From Trebouxia sp. TZW2008 (taxonomy: Eukaryota; Chlorophyta; Trebouxiophyceae; Trebouxiales; Trebouxiaceae): DNA of 64,000 bases. Made by a program: the position numbers and the translations under genes. Numbering within the stretch: the stretch's first letter is position 1; the number at the start of each line of letters is the position of its first letter. The notes below the pieces were generated by a model. That model searched no databases, had not been told where the DNA came from, and worked only from the letters and a program-made list of their open reading frames with translations. Below are positions 10,401 to 21,886 of this stretch, piece after piece. The stretch covers positions 1-64,000 of the forward strand of contig BDIU01000138.1 in the NCBI GenBank assembly GCA_002118135.1, written 5' to 3'.

Positions 10401-13339
10401 ATTCGACTGTTGCCAAGGCGTGCTGTGCGCGCTGTGCATGCCACTGCTGCCAGGTGGCATGTTTGAATTCTGCATCCCATAGCTGACGGCTGGCATGCTT
10501 TGCATGTCAGGCTGCTGCTGGTATGGTTGTGAAAACCCTGACTGCTGGGCTGCAGCTTCCTGGTAGGGTGGCTGGGATGACCCTGGAGGCTGTGGGTAGG
10601 GGTCAGCATGGGTGAAAGGGGGACGGGTGGGGGATGTCAACTGCTGAATTGGTTGCATGGGCTGACTACTGGCAGCAGGTGCTGTTGCTTGGGGTGCTGC
10701 TGGTTGATCCCATTTGCGCTTGCCAGGCCTTCCACCCTGCAGTGTGACAGCACATATGGCAACAGTCAAAATGGGCTACACAGCAAAGTGGTGGCCAGAT
10801 CTGATTTAGCGCTAGCACAAGCTCAAGCCAACAGACAAAACGATGATTTGACAACTTCTTCAGGTTGTAAGGCGTTTCGTGTTCTTTTTGAAGGTTCATG
10901 TTGTGCATCCCACTGTCCCAAGCTTTCTCTGGTATCTCAAACCTTGCTGCCAATAAAATGTCTTTTATGACATAAAAGAGACAGAAACTGTTGGCGTACA
11001 CTTACGTACACATGAATGCTGCCATCATTGTGTACTCTCACTGGCATGCACAGATATACAGGCAGACCATGCAAAAATTCTGCATGAGCAGCAGGACACG
11101 CACGACGCCATTGGGTTGTAGCAGGCTCACTGCTCTGCTGACAGCAATGCGTAGTTGTGCAGCAGGTCATCTTTATATGCAGACTTGCACAAAACTGAAA
11201 GGTCGCGTGGCATGACTCTATCTGAGACACACCTCACACTGAGATGATGCATGAACAGACCTTTTTGATGGTGTCCTGTGACGTGGAACGTAATTGACCC
11301 AATACCTCAGTAAGTGTATCTGGACCTAGCTGCAGAAGAGATCATCATGATTCGTACAGACCTGTTTTGGTGCAGAAGGTTGCAGCATGGCATTGGGGTC
11401 CCCAGACAACAGGGCGGCCTCCAGCTGCTGCATGGTGTCCTTGTCATACAGCTTGCGCTCTGCCCAAAAGCTCAGAATCTTCAGCAAGCGCTCCTTCACC
11501 TGCACACACACACGCACAGGGTTCACCAGGCAGTAGGGTTGGAATTGAGGGTTGAGACCCGTAGACAGGTAAATTGACCAGACTGGCAGCATGTACAGAT
11601 GCAATGTCTCCATCAGCTGAGCAAGCATTGTCTGGTCACTGGCAGCAGAGCAGTAATGATTGCAGCCTCAAAGGTGTATGGCCCGGCAAGTGTTGCACAA
11701 AGCCAGCTGGAGGCGTGCACATGCACAATCGTGCATCTGTGAGCGTCAATGACCTTATTGTAGAGTGCAAGCAAGATACCCCAAGACAAGTCTCTCACTG
11801 CAACATAGCACAGCTTTGCTCACGCAAGGTGGCACACATTGGCCTGCACTGTCCAACACTCAACTTGCAACATAGTCACATTACAGTAATGATCACGCTA
11901 GATGCACTGTCAAGCCAAAATTGGGTACCTGACCAGTGCGGCCACAGGCTGAGAAGGCCATGCGTAGAATGCTTGGAAAACTGCATTACACTTCTGACAG
12001 ATTCACAGTAGAGGCAAGACTGCCTACCTGATCAGTGCGGCCACGAGTCGATAAGGCCATGCCCAGAATGTCTGGAAGCTTGTGTTACACGTTCATCAAG
12101 TTCACAGTAGAGGCAAGACTACCTACCTGATCAGTGCTGTGAAGGCCATGCCCAGAACGCCAGGAAGCCTACACTATTTTCACATTACAACTACGCTAAA
12201 GGCAAGACTGGGTACCTGATCAGTGCGCCCACCAGTTGAGAAGGCCAGGCCTAGTATGCCTGGAAGCCACGGCTTGAATGCCTGAGCAACCTCATCACTG
12301 TCTGCAGCGCTGCCTGGTGCACGCTGTGACAGCCTGTGCACAGCTCACCAGAACTTGTCAGGAATAAGACATTGCTTCAACGTGATCAACCACAATGCTG
12401 TGACTATCGTGAGTATCTTGCGGATGTGGACAAGCAGCATTAGGGATCTTGGCTACAAGTTGTGATTTTGAAGACAAACGTCATGCCTGGGGAAAGCGGA
12501 AAAGATGCATTGCATTGTGCAGAAATTCCCACCAAGATTACAGCATGCACGACTGAAAAGGGCAGTGATGTGATGTGATGTGGCGTCTAGACCGTCAGTG
12601 GCTTGCAGTTGGCAACAGCACTTGCCTCTTCAGCAGTATGTCATTGGTCAGATACAACACATGCAGCTGCTTGTCGTACTCTGCCAAGCTGCGCACATGC
12701 AAAGCAACAGCAGCTGCCATTCCTGGTGCATACGGAAGACATGCCATAAACCACTGCTGACTCTGCTTGATTGACTCCTGCATGTAGCAGAACGGGTCGC
12801 TTTGCCAAATGGTGACCCGCACAAATTGGCAGCAGGTTCTGCAGAGATATGCGCCTTACCTTTGAGCCAGACAACGCTGCCAACACCTGTGCAAAGCCAT
12901 CCTTGACTTGAGGATCACACGTCGCAAGAGTCTGCTGCAGCATGCCCTCCACATCTTGCACAGGTGCTACTTGAGGCTCAGTGTATGTGGGTTGCTGTTG
13001 CGCCTGTTGCTGCTGCTGTTGCTGCTGAGCCGGATGCTGTGCTTGCTGAGGCACAGTTGATAATGGCTGGTCAGGTGACAGGCCATGACACCCACAGAAC
13101 AATACCCAACGATAGTAAGCACTGCCTTCGCCTCCGAACAGAAACTTGTACTCGGTGTTGTCTTGCTGCTTGGCTTTGATCAGCTCCACAAAGCTGGCAC
13201 CATTTTTGACTGCAAACTGAGCAAGCTTCTGGATCACCTCTGCACGTTTGGGGTCTGTTGGTGCGCTTACAAAGGCCGGTGGAGGGTCCCACGGGCTGAA
13301 GAACTGTGTGGCGATGCTGTCGGGATTGCTCATGGCCAA
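7427..13339 (-). CDS. CHERP-like SURP and CID domain splicing protein
   Basis: Nine exons, all in phase (descending): 13339-12860, 12777-12626, 12333-12216, 11499-11362, 10736-10271, 9418-9236, 8863-8622, 8203-8062, 7578-7427; 690 residues. A SURP module sits near residues 33-83 (IQKLAQFAVKNGASFVELIK, FLFGGE..YYRW), then a poly-Gln tract, then a CID (RNA polymerase II CTD-interacting) fold (LHVLYLTNDILLKR; KPWLPGILGLAF). A long Pro/Gln/His/Met-rich region and a Gly-rich tail with FDTYREQRSGRYKSSM follow. SURP then CID without an RRM matches CHERP rather than SR140/RRC1. It is likely a nuclear U2-snRNP-associated splicing factor. Intron 2 starts with GC (AG|GCAAGT). Three exons have echo copies. 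It is divergent from HCF173, with 172 bp between the start codons. Confidence 0.85.
7899..7921 (-). repeat. Short echo of CHERP exon 8 end
   Basis: Repeats the last ~23 bases of exon 8203-8062 plus a GTATGC donor, downstream in the gene's direction. Confidence 0.5.
9520..9950 (-). repeat. Three echoes of the His/Met/Gln-rich CHERP exon 6
   Basis: Degraded copies of the start of exon 9418-9236 begin at about 9620, 9770 and 9945. Each has the acceptor followed by a version of GAGPGGQYMHQMHMQPQQ. They lie upstream of the intact exon on the minus strand and break down before the exon end. Confidence 0.85.
11926..12175 (-). repeat. Three echoes of CHERP exon 3 end
   Basis: Copies of the last ~45-55 bases of the CID exon (encoding PGILGLAFSTGGRTDQ) plus donor lie at about 11926-11975, 12027-12085 and 12125-12170, downstream of the intact exon. 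All carry substitutions or deletions. Confidence 0.8.
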
Positions 13340-13511
13340 CGGCGGAGCTCAACAAAGCGCAAATCCGACAGTCAACTGGGCTGTTCATTTCTGACGTTTC
13401 ATCTTCTTGGACCCTTGGTTTCATATCCCTTGCAAGCTTGAAAGTCTGAGGCTGCCAGTTGTGACTTTCTTTTGAGGTGGCACTGTGACCGCACCGACGT
13501 AGGGACCGGCA
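13340..13511. promoter_or_regulatory. Divergent promoter, CHERP-like and HCF173
   Basis: Only 172 bp separate the two start codons, so both 5' UTRs and promoters must be compact or overlap. No canonical TATA box is seen. Confidence 0.5.
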
Positions 13512-16500
13512 ATGTCAAACCTGTTGGGGAAGGCTAATTGCCCCGCACCTTGCTTGGCATGTCGGTTTCACAGGCAATCTGCCTTCAGGTTGACAAGACC
13601 TGCATACACACATAGGCATGGACACAAAATCTCGCGGACGCGAGCTGCTGACGACAATCATGAGCCAAAAGAAAGTGCTGACAAAGACAGCCACAAGTCC
13701 AAGAAGAAAAAGCCCAACAGTCTGAAAGACTTGAACCCGGTCAAGCTGGGCAAAAGATCACGGGCAGCGATAAATGAGCTGCTTGCCGTCGCGGAAAAGG
13801 CTGACAAGAGCAGGAGCTCGTCAAAACCAGACAAAGAAGATTCAGGCATCGATGTGAATCCGATCAAACTGGGTCGCAAGTCGAGAGCAGTGTTGGACGA
13901 TCTCTGGAAGCAGTTTGCCGCAATTGCCTCTCCAACCAGAACAGCTCGGCTAACGGAGCAGTATCGAGGCACTGGCGAAGGGATGTCAGAGTTTGAAACG
14001 CCACAGGCAGCCTTCACAACTGTCTTAATTATTGGGGCCACAGGCCGTGTAGGCAAAGTTCTTGTGCGTAAACTTTTGCTAAGAGGCTACAGAGTAAGGG
14101 CGCTAGTGCGACCACGTCCATCAGAGAATGGCACAGGGGAGCCTCAGAGACCTGCAGGCGTACCTGAGTCTGTTGAAGTGATATATGGTGATGTGTCAGA
14201 CGTTGCATCCTGCTTGGCTGCTGTCGAAGGCGTAGACAAGGTAACGTGGATCCTTTTCTGTTTGTACTGAGTTTGCCAGCTGCATTTTGCCCTTTTGACG
14301 TGATTTGCTGTGATAAACAAAACACACTCTGTACAATGACAGGCATTTGCATGGTTGCAGATCATCTATGCAGCCAGAAGCAAAAGCTTTTTCAACGTAG
14401 AGCTAGCAAAAGTAGAAGAGATTGGGCCTGTCAACATAGCAAGGGCCTTCATGGTACGCACAAAGACACATGGTCCACATGTCCCTCACGCTGGTGCTTT
14501 GTTCATGTGTATCTTGCTTATCAAGACAATCATCTGGTTTGCGCAAACACACAGATATTGCATGCTGCTAGTTGTGGTCCTTTGTTCAGCATGTGCATCT
14601 TGGTTGTTCTGTTTCCAAGGCAATCAGCTGCTTTGCACAGTGACGCAGAGGCTGCATGCACCTCAGGATGGTCATTTGTGTACCATCTTTCCTGAAGCAT
14701 TCATAAGACGTGATGCACTGAGGAGGGCAGGCATCAGGTCAGACACTTGATGTCAGCTTGCAAGGCTTGGCAGATGCCTGCTGTTCTGTGTGCATCACAT
14801 CACACAAGTGGGTTGAAAAGCAAGATGCAGACGCTGGACCAAGAGCCATTGGGTGTAGACGCTGCATGGAAAGCTGAGGTGTTGCACTAATACAGCTGAA
14901 ACTGTTGAGGTCTTGGTTGTGTTCCAGCAGCGCAAGTAGGAACTGTAAGTGTAAGACTTGGCATACATGTCATGCCAAAGCAGCATGCATAGGCAGTGCA
15001 CCTTTTATGCTCAATTTCCTTACTCTCCCTGTGTAAGGACTGCATTGCTTACCAAGGGACGTGTCCTTGCATCAGTCTCTCCAGATTCAGAACTACTATG
15101 ATGGTCAGAAAGCAGCGATGGCTTTCCAATTGCGCTGTCTTTACTGTATTTTCAAGCGGCTTTATGTCCAGAAATCACTGCACAATTTTCTATTTGCAAG
15201 ATGTCCAAAACACTACAAGCTCAAAAAGAAAATCTGTTGCCAGCTGTGACCAAGCGGCCTATTGCAGAATTTGGAAACAATTTGACCGTACGCTTTTCTG
15301 TTTTCAGGATGTTCAGAACATTCAAGCCCAAAAAGAGAACCTCTTACCAGCCGTAGCCAAGCGGCTTATTGCAGACTTTCAAAACAGGTTTGACCACTTG
15401 ACATGGACAGTCACACACGTCGGAAATGCGGAAGACAGACCCAGGCCATCTGTGCGACCTGATAGACTTGAGGCTGGCACCAACCGAGCCATCATATCTT
15501 TGAATGGAAGGGGTAACTTAAGATTCAGAGGCAAGTCATGCAATGTGTTTGCTGCGCTTTGTATGCATACAGTGATGCTTCTTTATGAAAATACACTGGC
15601 CACTGATGTTTGTCCTGAAGTTGATTGGTCTTTATTCAAGGCGCACCATTGCAGTCAAAATGACTGGCTGTCTAAAGCAATCTGTTACTGCACTGCAGAG
15701 GACACCTGCAGCTACCAAAGCATTGTAGAAAGTGGCTCGCCTTAGGAGGAAGCTGCATCAGAGGAGCTAGCAGAATGCTTCTTGTGCACCCCTGTTGGGT
15801 TGTGAGTTGCATCATGGACACAGCATTCTGTGACTGCACTGCAGGGGACCTCTGCAGCTATCAAGGAGTTGCAGGGACTGGATGGCTTTGGTTGCAAGTT
15901 GCAACATCGACACATCAATCTATCACTGCACTGCAACATAGATCTATAGCTACGACTACTAATGTGCAGGGGATATACACAGCTATCAAGGATTTGCAGA
16001 TTAGGGTCACCTCTGGAGGCAGGTCCATTACAGGGACCTGCAGTGACTTGTGTATGCTTTTCTTATTGCAATGTGAGCACAGATAACTGCACTGCTTGGG
16101 ACATCAATGGTCATTGAGGATGTCCCAAACCTGGACTGCAGTGGCATCTTCATGTCATCTGACTCTTGTAACCTGCACTGCAGGGGACATATACAGCTAT
16201 CAGGGGATTGCAGAAACGGGGTCGCCTTTGGAGGAAGGTGCATCAGAGGAGCTAGCAGAGTGCGAGGGTCTCATCTTGCGCTGCCGAGGAGATGGACATG
16301 TCTACTCTGTCGTTCTGACCACAGGTAATGTCCATACCCATCATTGTTAGTGCTTGCTGTTGAAGTCCTATCACCCAGCTAGGTGCCACCAGAACCACAG
16401 GTAGCTTTGACTGTGCCTTCATTGCAAACTTAGCACTGCAGAAGAAAGACCAGTGTACACTGTCGTTCTGACCACAGGTCAGTGGACCTGTGCCCACATC

Positions 16501-19500
16501 GCAAAACAAGCACTGCAGGACATGGGCGCAATGCTTGTCTGTTGGTTCAGGTACTGTCGCCCAGTATCATTCAAGATGGTGCCGTCAGCAAGGCTGTGCG
16601 GTCATTTGTATGCCCTTCAATGCTTGAGACATCTGCAGAGTTCTGCAATCTCTGTAAAGCAGTCCTCCCTGCGCTCCACGACATCATTGTGACTTGTTTT
16701 GCGTAATGAAACCAACCAATCTGTTGGGTGCAGAAACCTGGTGTCCAGTACCTCTTCAAATTCCGCAGCAAGGCTATTCTATCATCAGGACGCTCTTCAT
16801 TGCCTTCATACCATTCTGTTCTGTCTTCATGGCATCATTGAATCTCGTCTTGCATCATACAGCATCAGATGTCACTGAATGGTCTCTTGGGTGCAGGCAC
16901 TGGTGCTCAGTATCTCTTCAGCTTCAGCAGTCAGCAAGGCTATTCTATCATCAGGACGCTCTTGGTTTCCTTCAGACCCATGCTGTTTTTCCTCATGGCA
17001 TCATTGAATCTCGTCTTGCATCATAAAGCATCAGATGTCACTGAAACGTTTCTTGGGTGCAGGTACCGGTGCTCAGTATCTCTTCAGATTCCGAAGTCAG
17101 CAGGGCTATTCCATAATCCGGATGCCCTTCAATGCTTTCAGACCCATCAGTCCTGGGGAGCCACCTTTGGACGCCAACACCCAAAACCTGACTGGGATAG
17201 CTTTGCGATTTGAGCTGGAAGGACGGTAAGGCTCTTGTGATGTTGTTGCGATGCTGAAATCAAAGGCAGCATCCGAAAGTTGATTGGAAGGATCCCAAAT
17301 TTTGAGCTGACTACAACAGGAGTCACCTGTCTTGGGGACGCCAAAACCCAGAATCTGACTGCAGTAGCTTTGCGACTTGAGCTGAAGGTAAGTTTCATTC
17401 ACCTGACCTAGCTTCAGTCAACATCTGCAAATCAGTACAATTTGCAGATGCAAGTTAGCTCTTTGGGGTGCAAGTCAGACCTTTCAGGTGTGAGATTTTG
17501 GCAGTTGACCAGCTTCAAGCATTACTGCTTGCGGACGGGGTTACCTACACCATGCCTGCCAGCACTTCTGCCAGTGCAATGCATGTTGCATCTGTACCAG
17601 GTCCTGGGGTTGAAGGTGGTCATAGACATACTTGGCGGCAAATTGCGTACAACAACTTGTCTGCCTTGCATGTCCAGTTTGACTTGTTTGAAACAGCTTC
17701 TGATGGACTTGCATCAAGGCAGCTGATTGTGACTCTCTTCCTTAAATATAGTGTACTCTTCCCTAAAACCCTAAACCCTACAGCCGCTCCTCTCAACCCT
17801 AAAGGGTGGGCCTAATATAAAAGTATTAAACAAATCAGTAAAACCAACTTTTCGAAACCCTAAGCGCACCCTGAGCGTCAAGTGTACTTTACAATTAAGC
17901 AAAATGATTACACCTGTATGTACCTGTTGACTGGGTACCTAGCAAACTTTTGTGATGTCTGATGATGAATGGCTGCTATCTGTTGTCAAGCACTGTCTGT
18001 CAGAAAATTGAGATTGGCTGTTTTGAGGCTTTTTCATTACGGCATCAAGCACTGCCAGATGCTGCTGTCAGTTGGTGCGCTAGGTGTAAGGTGTTGATTT
18101 AGGACGCCGGCATGGGTCACTGATTGTGATGAAGCGATCAGTGCTGTTGCCATTTTGATGTTTGATCTTATGGATCCTTAGCTCATACGCTTATGTTAAA
18201 ACCCCTCGAAACAAATTTAGCGCAAAACTCGACATGCAAACCAGTTTATGGTAAGTTGTGTTCTGATTTGAAAACATTCTTGTATTTTCTTCTCAAGCTA
18301 AAAGGCATTTCCGCTATTGTAACCTGAACTCTGTGTGATGCAGAAATCTTCCACTGAACAATCGGCCTAGGCCTGGGGATGTGCGCCAAACCGTTGATGC
18401 TGACTCCATCAACAAGCATCGCTTTTCTGAACCCATGGAGTCCCAGAAAAATCACTTCAACATCGAACTGGACTGGATCAAGGTGAGTCTGTTGCATATA
18501 CATCAATTGCCTGACTGCATCGGCCAGCAGATACAGCTTGCTTTGTAAGAACCTGTGATGTAATGACATTTTTTACATAAGCAGAATGCGATTGGGCACC
18601 AACCGCTGCATTCTGACTGCAGTCGTCCCTCTGAGTAAGGACAATCTGATGTAAGGACCGTTTTCCTGGTTACAAAGAGAGTTCACTGTACATTATCTTG
18701 ACATACTTGTCTTGACTCAGACTTACCACCGTTGCAGTGGGGATGCAGCGATTGGTTTGCCAATTCAAAAATCTTCAATGTGTCTACAACAAGACCGTCC
18801 ATGTATTGAGTGTCCTTACATCAACATATGTTTGTACTAGGCTTGACAACGCAGCCGCCTTTGCCCTGGCAGTGATGCTCTAGTGGCAGTCATGACAATT
18901 CTCCCATTGCATTGTTGGGTGACCATCTTAGCCGCAGCCTTCAAGCCAAGTGCTTGTGGAGTTGAATGATTGAACCAAACAGCCTTGAAGCTTATTTATA
19001 GGCAGTCTGGCCTATCGACAATGTCGCCTTTTAGGCAGTTGGAGACAGCTGTAGGCAGTTTTGGCCCTTGATACCATTGCTTTTAGGCATCTGGAGCTTT
19101 GTTTCAAATTTTCGGCCAACTTTTTTGCAGTTTCAGGCTGTTTGTTCTCTGACACTGTGCTGTGTTTGCAGGCTCTGCCTGGTGGTGAAGAGACTGACTT
19201 CATCATGGTTGGTTGTGCTGGGGTCCAGCAAGATATTCTGCCAGACCCACAGCTGCTCAAACAAACTGAATCCAAGCGCAGAGGTAAGCGCAAACCTTGT
19301 TTCAGCTGGCTGCTTGCAAATGCATTTTGCACATTTATGTGTACATGCTGCTGTGCGGTCTTGCCATGGGCATTTTGAGAGTCTGTGTGCCTTGATGCAA
19401 ATGGCTTTGGACAGATTTATTCAGGAGTGTCGATATCTTTTAATCAAGGCCATGCACATTCACTAGCAAGCATATCGTTACTGACATCAATGTATTCTTT

Positions 19501-20891
19501 TAGTGTAGGACCTGACAAGGGGTCATGACAGTGTGAATGTTAATCAATGCTCGTCTGCTGCATTTGACAACCATTGCATGCTCTGTAGCAGTGTGAGAAG
19601 TCAACAAGCCGTGATGTGCCGTGCTGCACTGTGCTGGAGAAATTGGTTCACAGGATTTGATTGCTCCAGTTCGTACCTAGCTGGGCCTGCTGAGCTATCT
19701 AGCATGCTTTTGGATTGTGTGAATGAATGCTGTGCTGTGCTGTACTGTTGTGTGCTGTAACTTGTGCCGTGTTGTGCTTCTGTCCCTTTTGGCGGCCACA
19801 TCAACAGAATGAGGACTCTCTCTGTCCCCGTGCAGCTCATTAATTTTAGGTGAAACATGTGAATGGGGACCCGGATCGCATGACTTCACTGCATTGCTTC
19901 GGCTATAAGATTTTTATTGTTCATCGCGATGTGTGCTAGGCAAGCTTTGAAACGAAGCCACCAGATATTTACAGGCACCATCAGCTGCCTTCGTGCAAAC
20001 CTGTGAGAAGCTGTTGAGAACACACTAAACTTCAAAACACTGTTTCATATTGCAGGGGAGCAATTGTTGAGGAATACAGGATTGGGTTACACCATCATCA
20101 GGGCAGGGCCATTGCTGGAGGAGCCTGGCGGCTATCAAGCCCTGATCTTTGACCAGGTAAGAGCAGGATGCATTGAACACTTTTTGACTCAAAATTTCCT
20201 TTCGTCTTCAGCTTGCAGAAACCATCACGTGGCCCTGTAATCTGCTTGTGTGCGAAACCCTTTAAGAGTTTGTCTGACCCTGTTTGACCATATATTGCGA
20301 CTGCCATGCAAGACTCTTGCTCTGTTCACTTGATGCCTCACGCGTACTCACAATCTGTGCGCAAGGGTACGAGGAATTCACCGCCAAGCTGTCAGCAGCG
20401 ACATGCAAGCACACCGAATGTCATCGCTGCCCAGCATTGCTCAGGGCATCAGCCATGCAGATGTGTTTAACGTCTGCATCAGATCTCTTGCATGTTCTGT
20501 ATAATGTATTACATATGGCAGTTCACTGACTCACTGCTTTTGTGATTGCAGGGAAAGCGCATCACTCAAGGCATCAGTTGCGCAGATGTAGCAGATGTTT
20601 GTATCAAATCTTTGCACGCCCTCAGTGCCCGTAACAAAACTTTTGAGGTATTCATGATGTCTTGTGCAAATGCAGGGCAACCGCATCACTCAGGGCATCA
20701 GTTGTGCAGATGTAGCAGATGTTTGTATCAAATCTCTGCACGCCCTCAGTGCCCGCAACAAAACGTTTGAGGTGTGTTATGAGTACACACCAGAGAGCGG
20801 CCTGGAAATGTATGAGCTTGTGGCTCACCTTCCGGCAAAATCCAACAACTATCTTGCGCCTGCACTTTCCAATCTTCAGAAGAACACCTGA
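13512..20891 (+). CDS. HCF173: HCF173-like plastid protein (SDR fold plus CIA30 domain)
   Basis: HCF173 promotes translation of psbA mRNA (photosystem II D1) in the chloroplast. Nine exons in phase: 13512-14240, 14361-14453, 15308-15530, 16184-16324, 17063-17225, 18344-18482, 19172-19283, 20056-20156, 20676-20891; 638 residues against about 600 in Arabidopsis. Residues 1-45 look like a transit peptide. The NPVKLGKRSRA motif is repeated as NPIKLGRKSRA. The Rossmann motif VLIIGATGRVGK lies near residue 171. The CIA30 part includes IYSYQGIAETGSP and MPFNAFRPISPGEPPLD. The final SDR part has GLGYTIIRAGPLLEEPGG and GISCADVADVCIKSLH. Exon 3 ends in a GC donor. Echo exons surround at least four exons. 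Confidence 0.92.
15197..15262 (+). repeat. Echo of HCF173 exon 3 start
   Basis: About 66 bases matching the start of the exon at 15308 (GATGTTCAGAACATTCAAGC in the intact copy) with multiple substitutions, lying upstream of it. Confidence 0.8.
15697..16030 (+). repeat. Three echoes of HCF173 exon 4 start
   Basis: Segments at about 15697-15770, 15838-15880 and 15966-16030 repeat the acceptor and first bases of the CIA30 exon at 16184 (GGGGACATATACAGCTATCA). In the first copy the frame that reads SYQ meets a TAG within the matching part. Confidence 0.8.
16445..16485 (+). repeat. Echo of HCF173 exon 4 end
   Basis: Repeats the last ~30 bases of exon 16184-16324 (TACTCTGTCGTTCTGACCAC in the intact copy) with a GTCAGT donor, downstream of the intact exon. 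Confidence 0.7.
16734..17062 (+). repeat. Two ~165-bp tandem units of HCF173 exon 5 start plus preceding intron
   Basis: Units begin at 16734 and 16897, and the intact exon begins at 17063, so the periods are 163 and 166 bp. Each unit holds the exon start (CAGTATCTCTTCA in the intact copy) and the whole following intron, ending CTTGGGTGCAG before the next unit. This shows that the duplicated block spans an exon-intron boundary. Confidence 0.9.
17338..17395 (+). repeat. Echo of HCF173 exon 5 end
   Basis: Repeats the end of exon 17063-17225 (reads DAKTQNLTAVALRLELK) followed by a GTAAGT donor, downstream of the intact exon. Confidence 0.8.
17757..17870 (+). repeat. Telomere-like (TTTAGGG/TTTTAGGG) patch with TATA-like element in an intron
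   Basis: Within HCF173 intron 5, CCCTAAAACCCTAAACCCTA is followed by two further AACCCTAA units, at about 17800 and 17862. A TATAAAA element lies between them at about 17817. It could be an interstitial telomere remnant or a cryptic telo-box promoter. Confidence 0.7.
20552..20647 (+). repeat. Near-identical echo of HCF173 last exon start
   Basis: A 96-nt open copy of the first 32 codons of the final exon at 20676, differing at only a few bases (GKRITQGISC against GNRITQGISC). The gap between its GTATTC donor and the next acceptor is 28 bp, too short for normal splicing, so the copies cannot both be used in series. Confidence 0.9.
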
Positions 20892-21886
20892 AACCAATTG
20901 TCGATGCAAAAGACAAAGGGCTGAGAGCAGCAATTCTTGGCTGCCAGTATCGACAGAGGTTCGTGACAAGGCTAGAGACAAAGGGCTGATCCCCCATGGT
21001 CAATTTTCTGCTGGTTGCTGCTCTTAGAACAGCGAGTCTGGGCCGTTGTTATTTACAGAGGCTTTCGTTACGAGGCATAAGATAAAGGGCTGGACCCCCC
21101 AGGTCAAGTCTCTGCTGGTTGCTACAATCTGGGCTGCCTCTATTGACGGAGCCTCCTGTTACATCGCCTAAGGCATGAGTTTTCCTTTTCTTTTACCTGA
21201 GAGAGTCTCACTATTTATCGTCAATAGACTTCCACTGATTGAAAATCCAGTGAACGAGCTGGACCTGTTGTTCTAGGAGGATCATGTTGCTGATCTGGTC
21301 AATTTTCCCAGGCTGGCTGTCTTTCTGGCCATTTTTGGGGAATCAGGTCTCTGAGGGCAACAGCTTGGTTGATGAGCGCAGCCGAGTGTGCAAACTTGCT
21401 TTCAGCCTCGCTTACATGTACAACGCTGATTGACATGCGAGTCCAAGTCTCACGCTTGCCAATGGCATGCAGTAAACATATTGATTGCTCCCATGAACAT
21501 CTGGATCAGCAGCTTTGTTGCACTCGTTCACCGTCACTTGCAGCGCCATCATCATAGCATAGCCGAACCTGCATTGATTTCATTTGAGTTGCGGGTGCAC
21601 GGTGTTTTAGCGCAAACGTGTCAAGTGCAGCATCAGGCTGGCATATGGATCTGTGCAGGCAAATTGTCATTCAATGATTATCCAGTCAAGCATCACTCCA
21701 TAATTCTGAGCCTAATTCGTAATGGACGCATCCCGTACGGATAAAACCACACACGGTTGTGGCTGCGCCAGACGTCGCTGAGCGCCCGTGCAAAACTTGC
21801 AGATATAGTCCCATTTGCCGTTGCCTTCCACTTTGTGCGCAGAGCCAGACAGCCGCGGCTTCGGCTGATTGTTGCAGCGTAGCAGC
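20892..21886. other. Intergenic stretch HCF173 to symporter
   Basis: No gene is supported. A ~115-bp imperfect tandem duplication at about 20955-21175 shares AAAGGGCTG..CCCCC and TCTGCTGGTTGCT. The symporter promoter presumably lies in the last few hundred bases. Confidence 0.45.

Noticed and set aside
17945..18030. Possible C/D-box snoRNA (TGATGATGA near 17960)
   Set aside because: No convincing D box or terminal stem at the right distance; a C-box-like string alone is weak.
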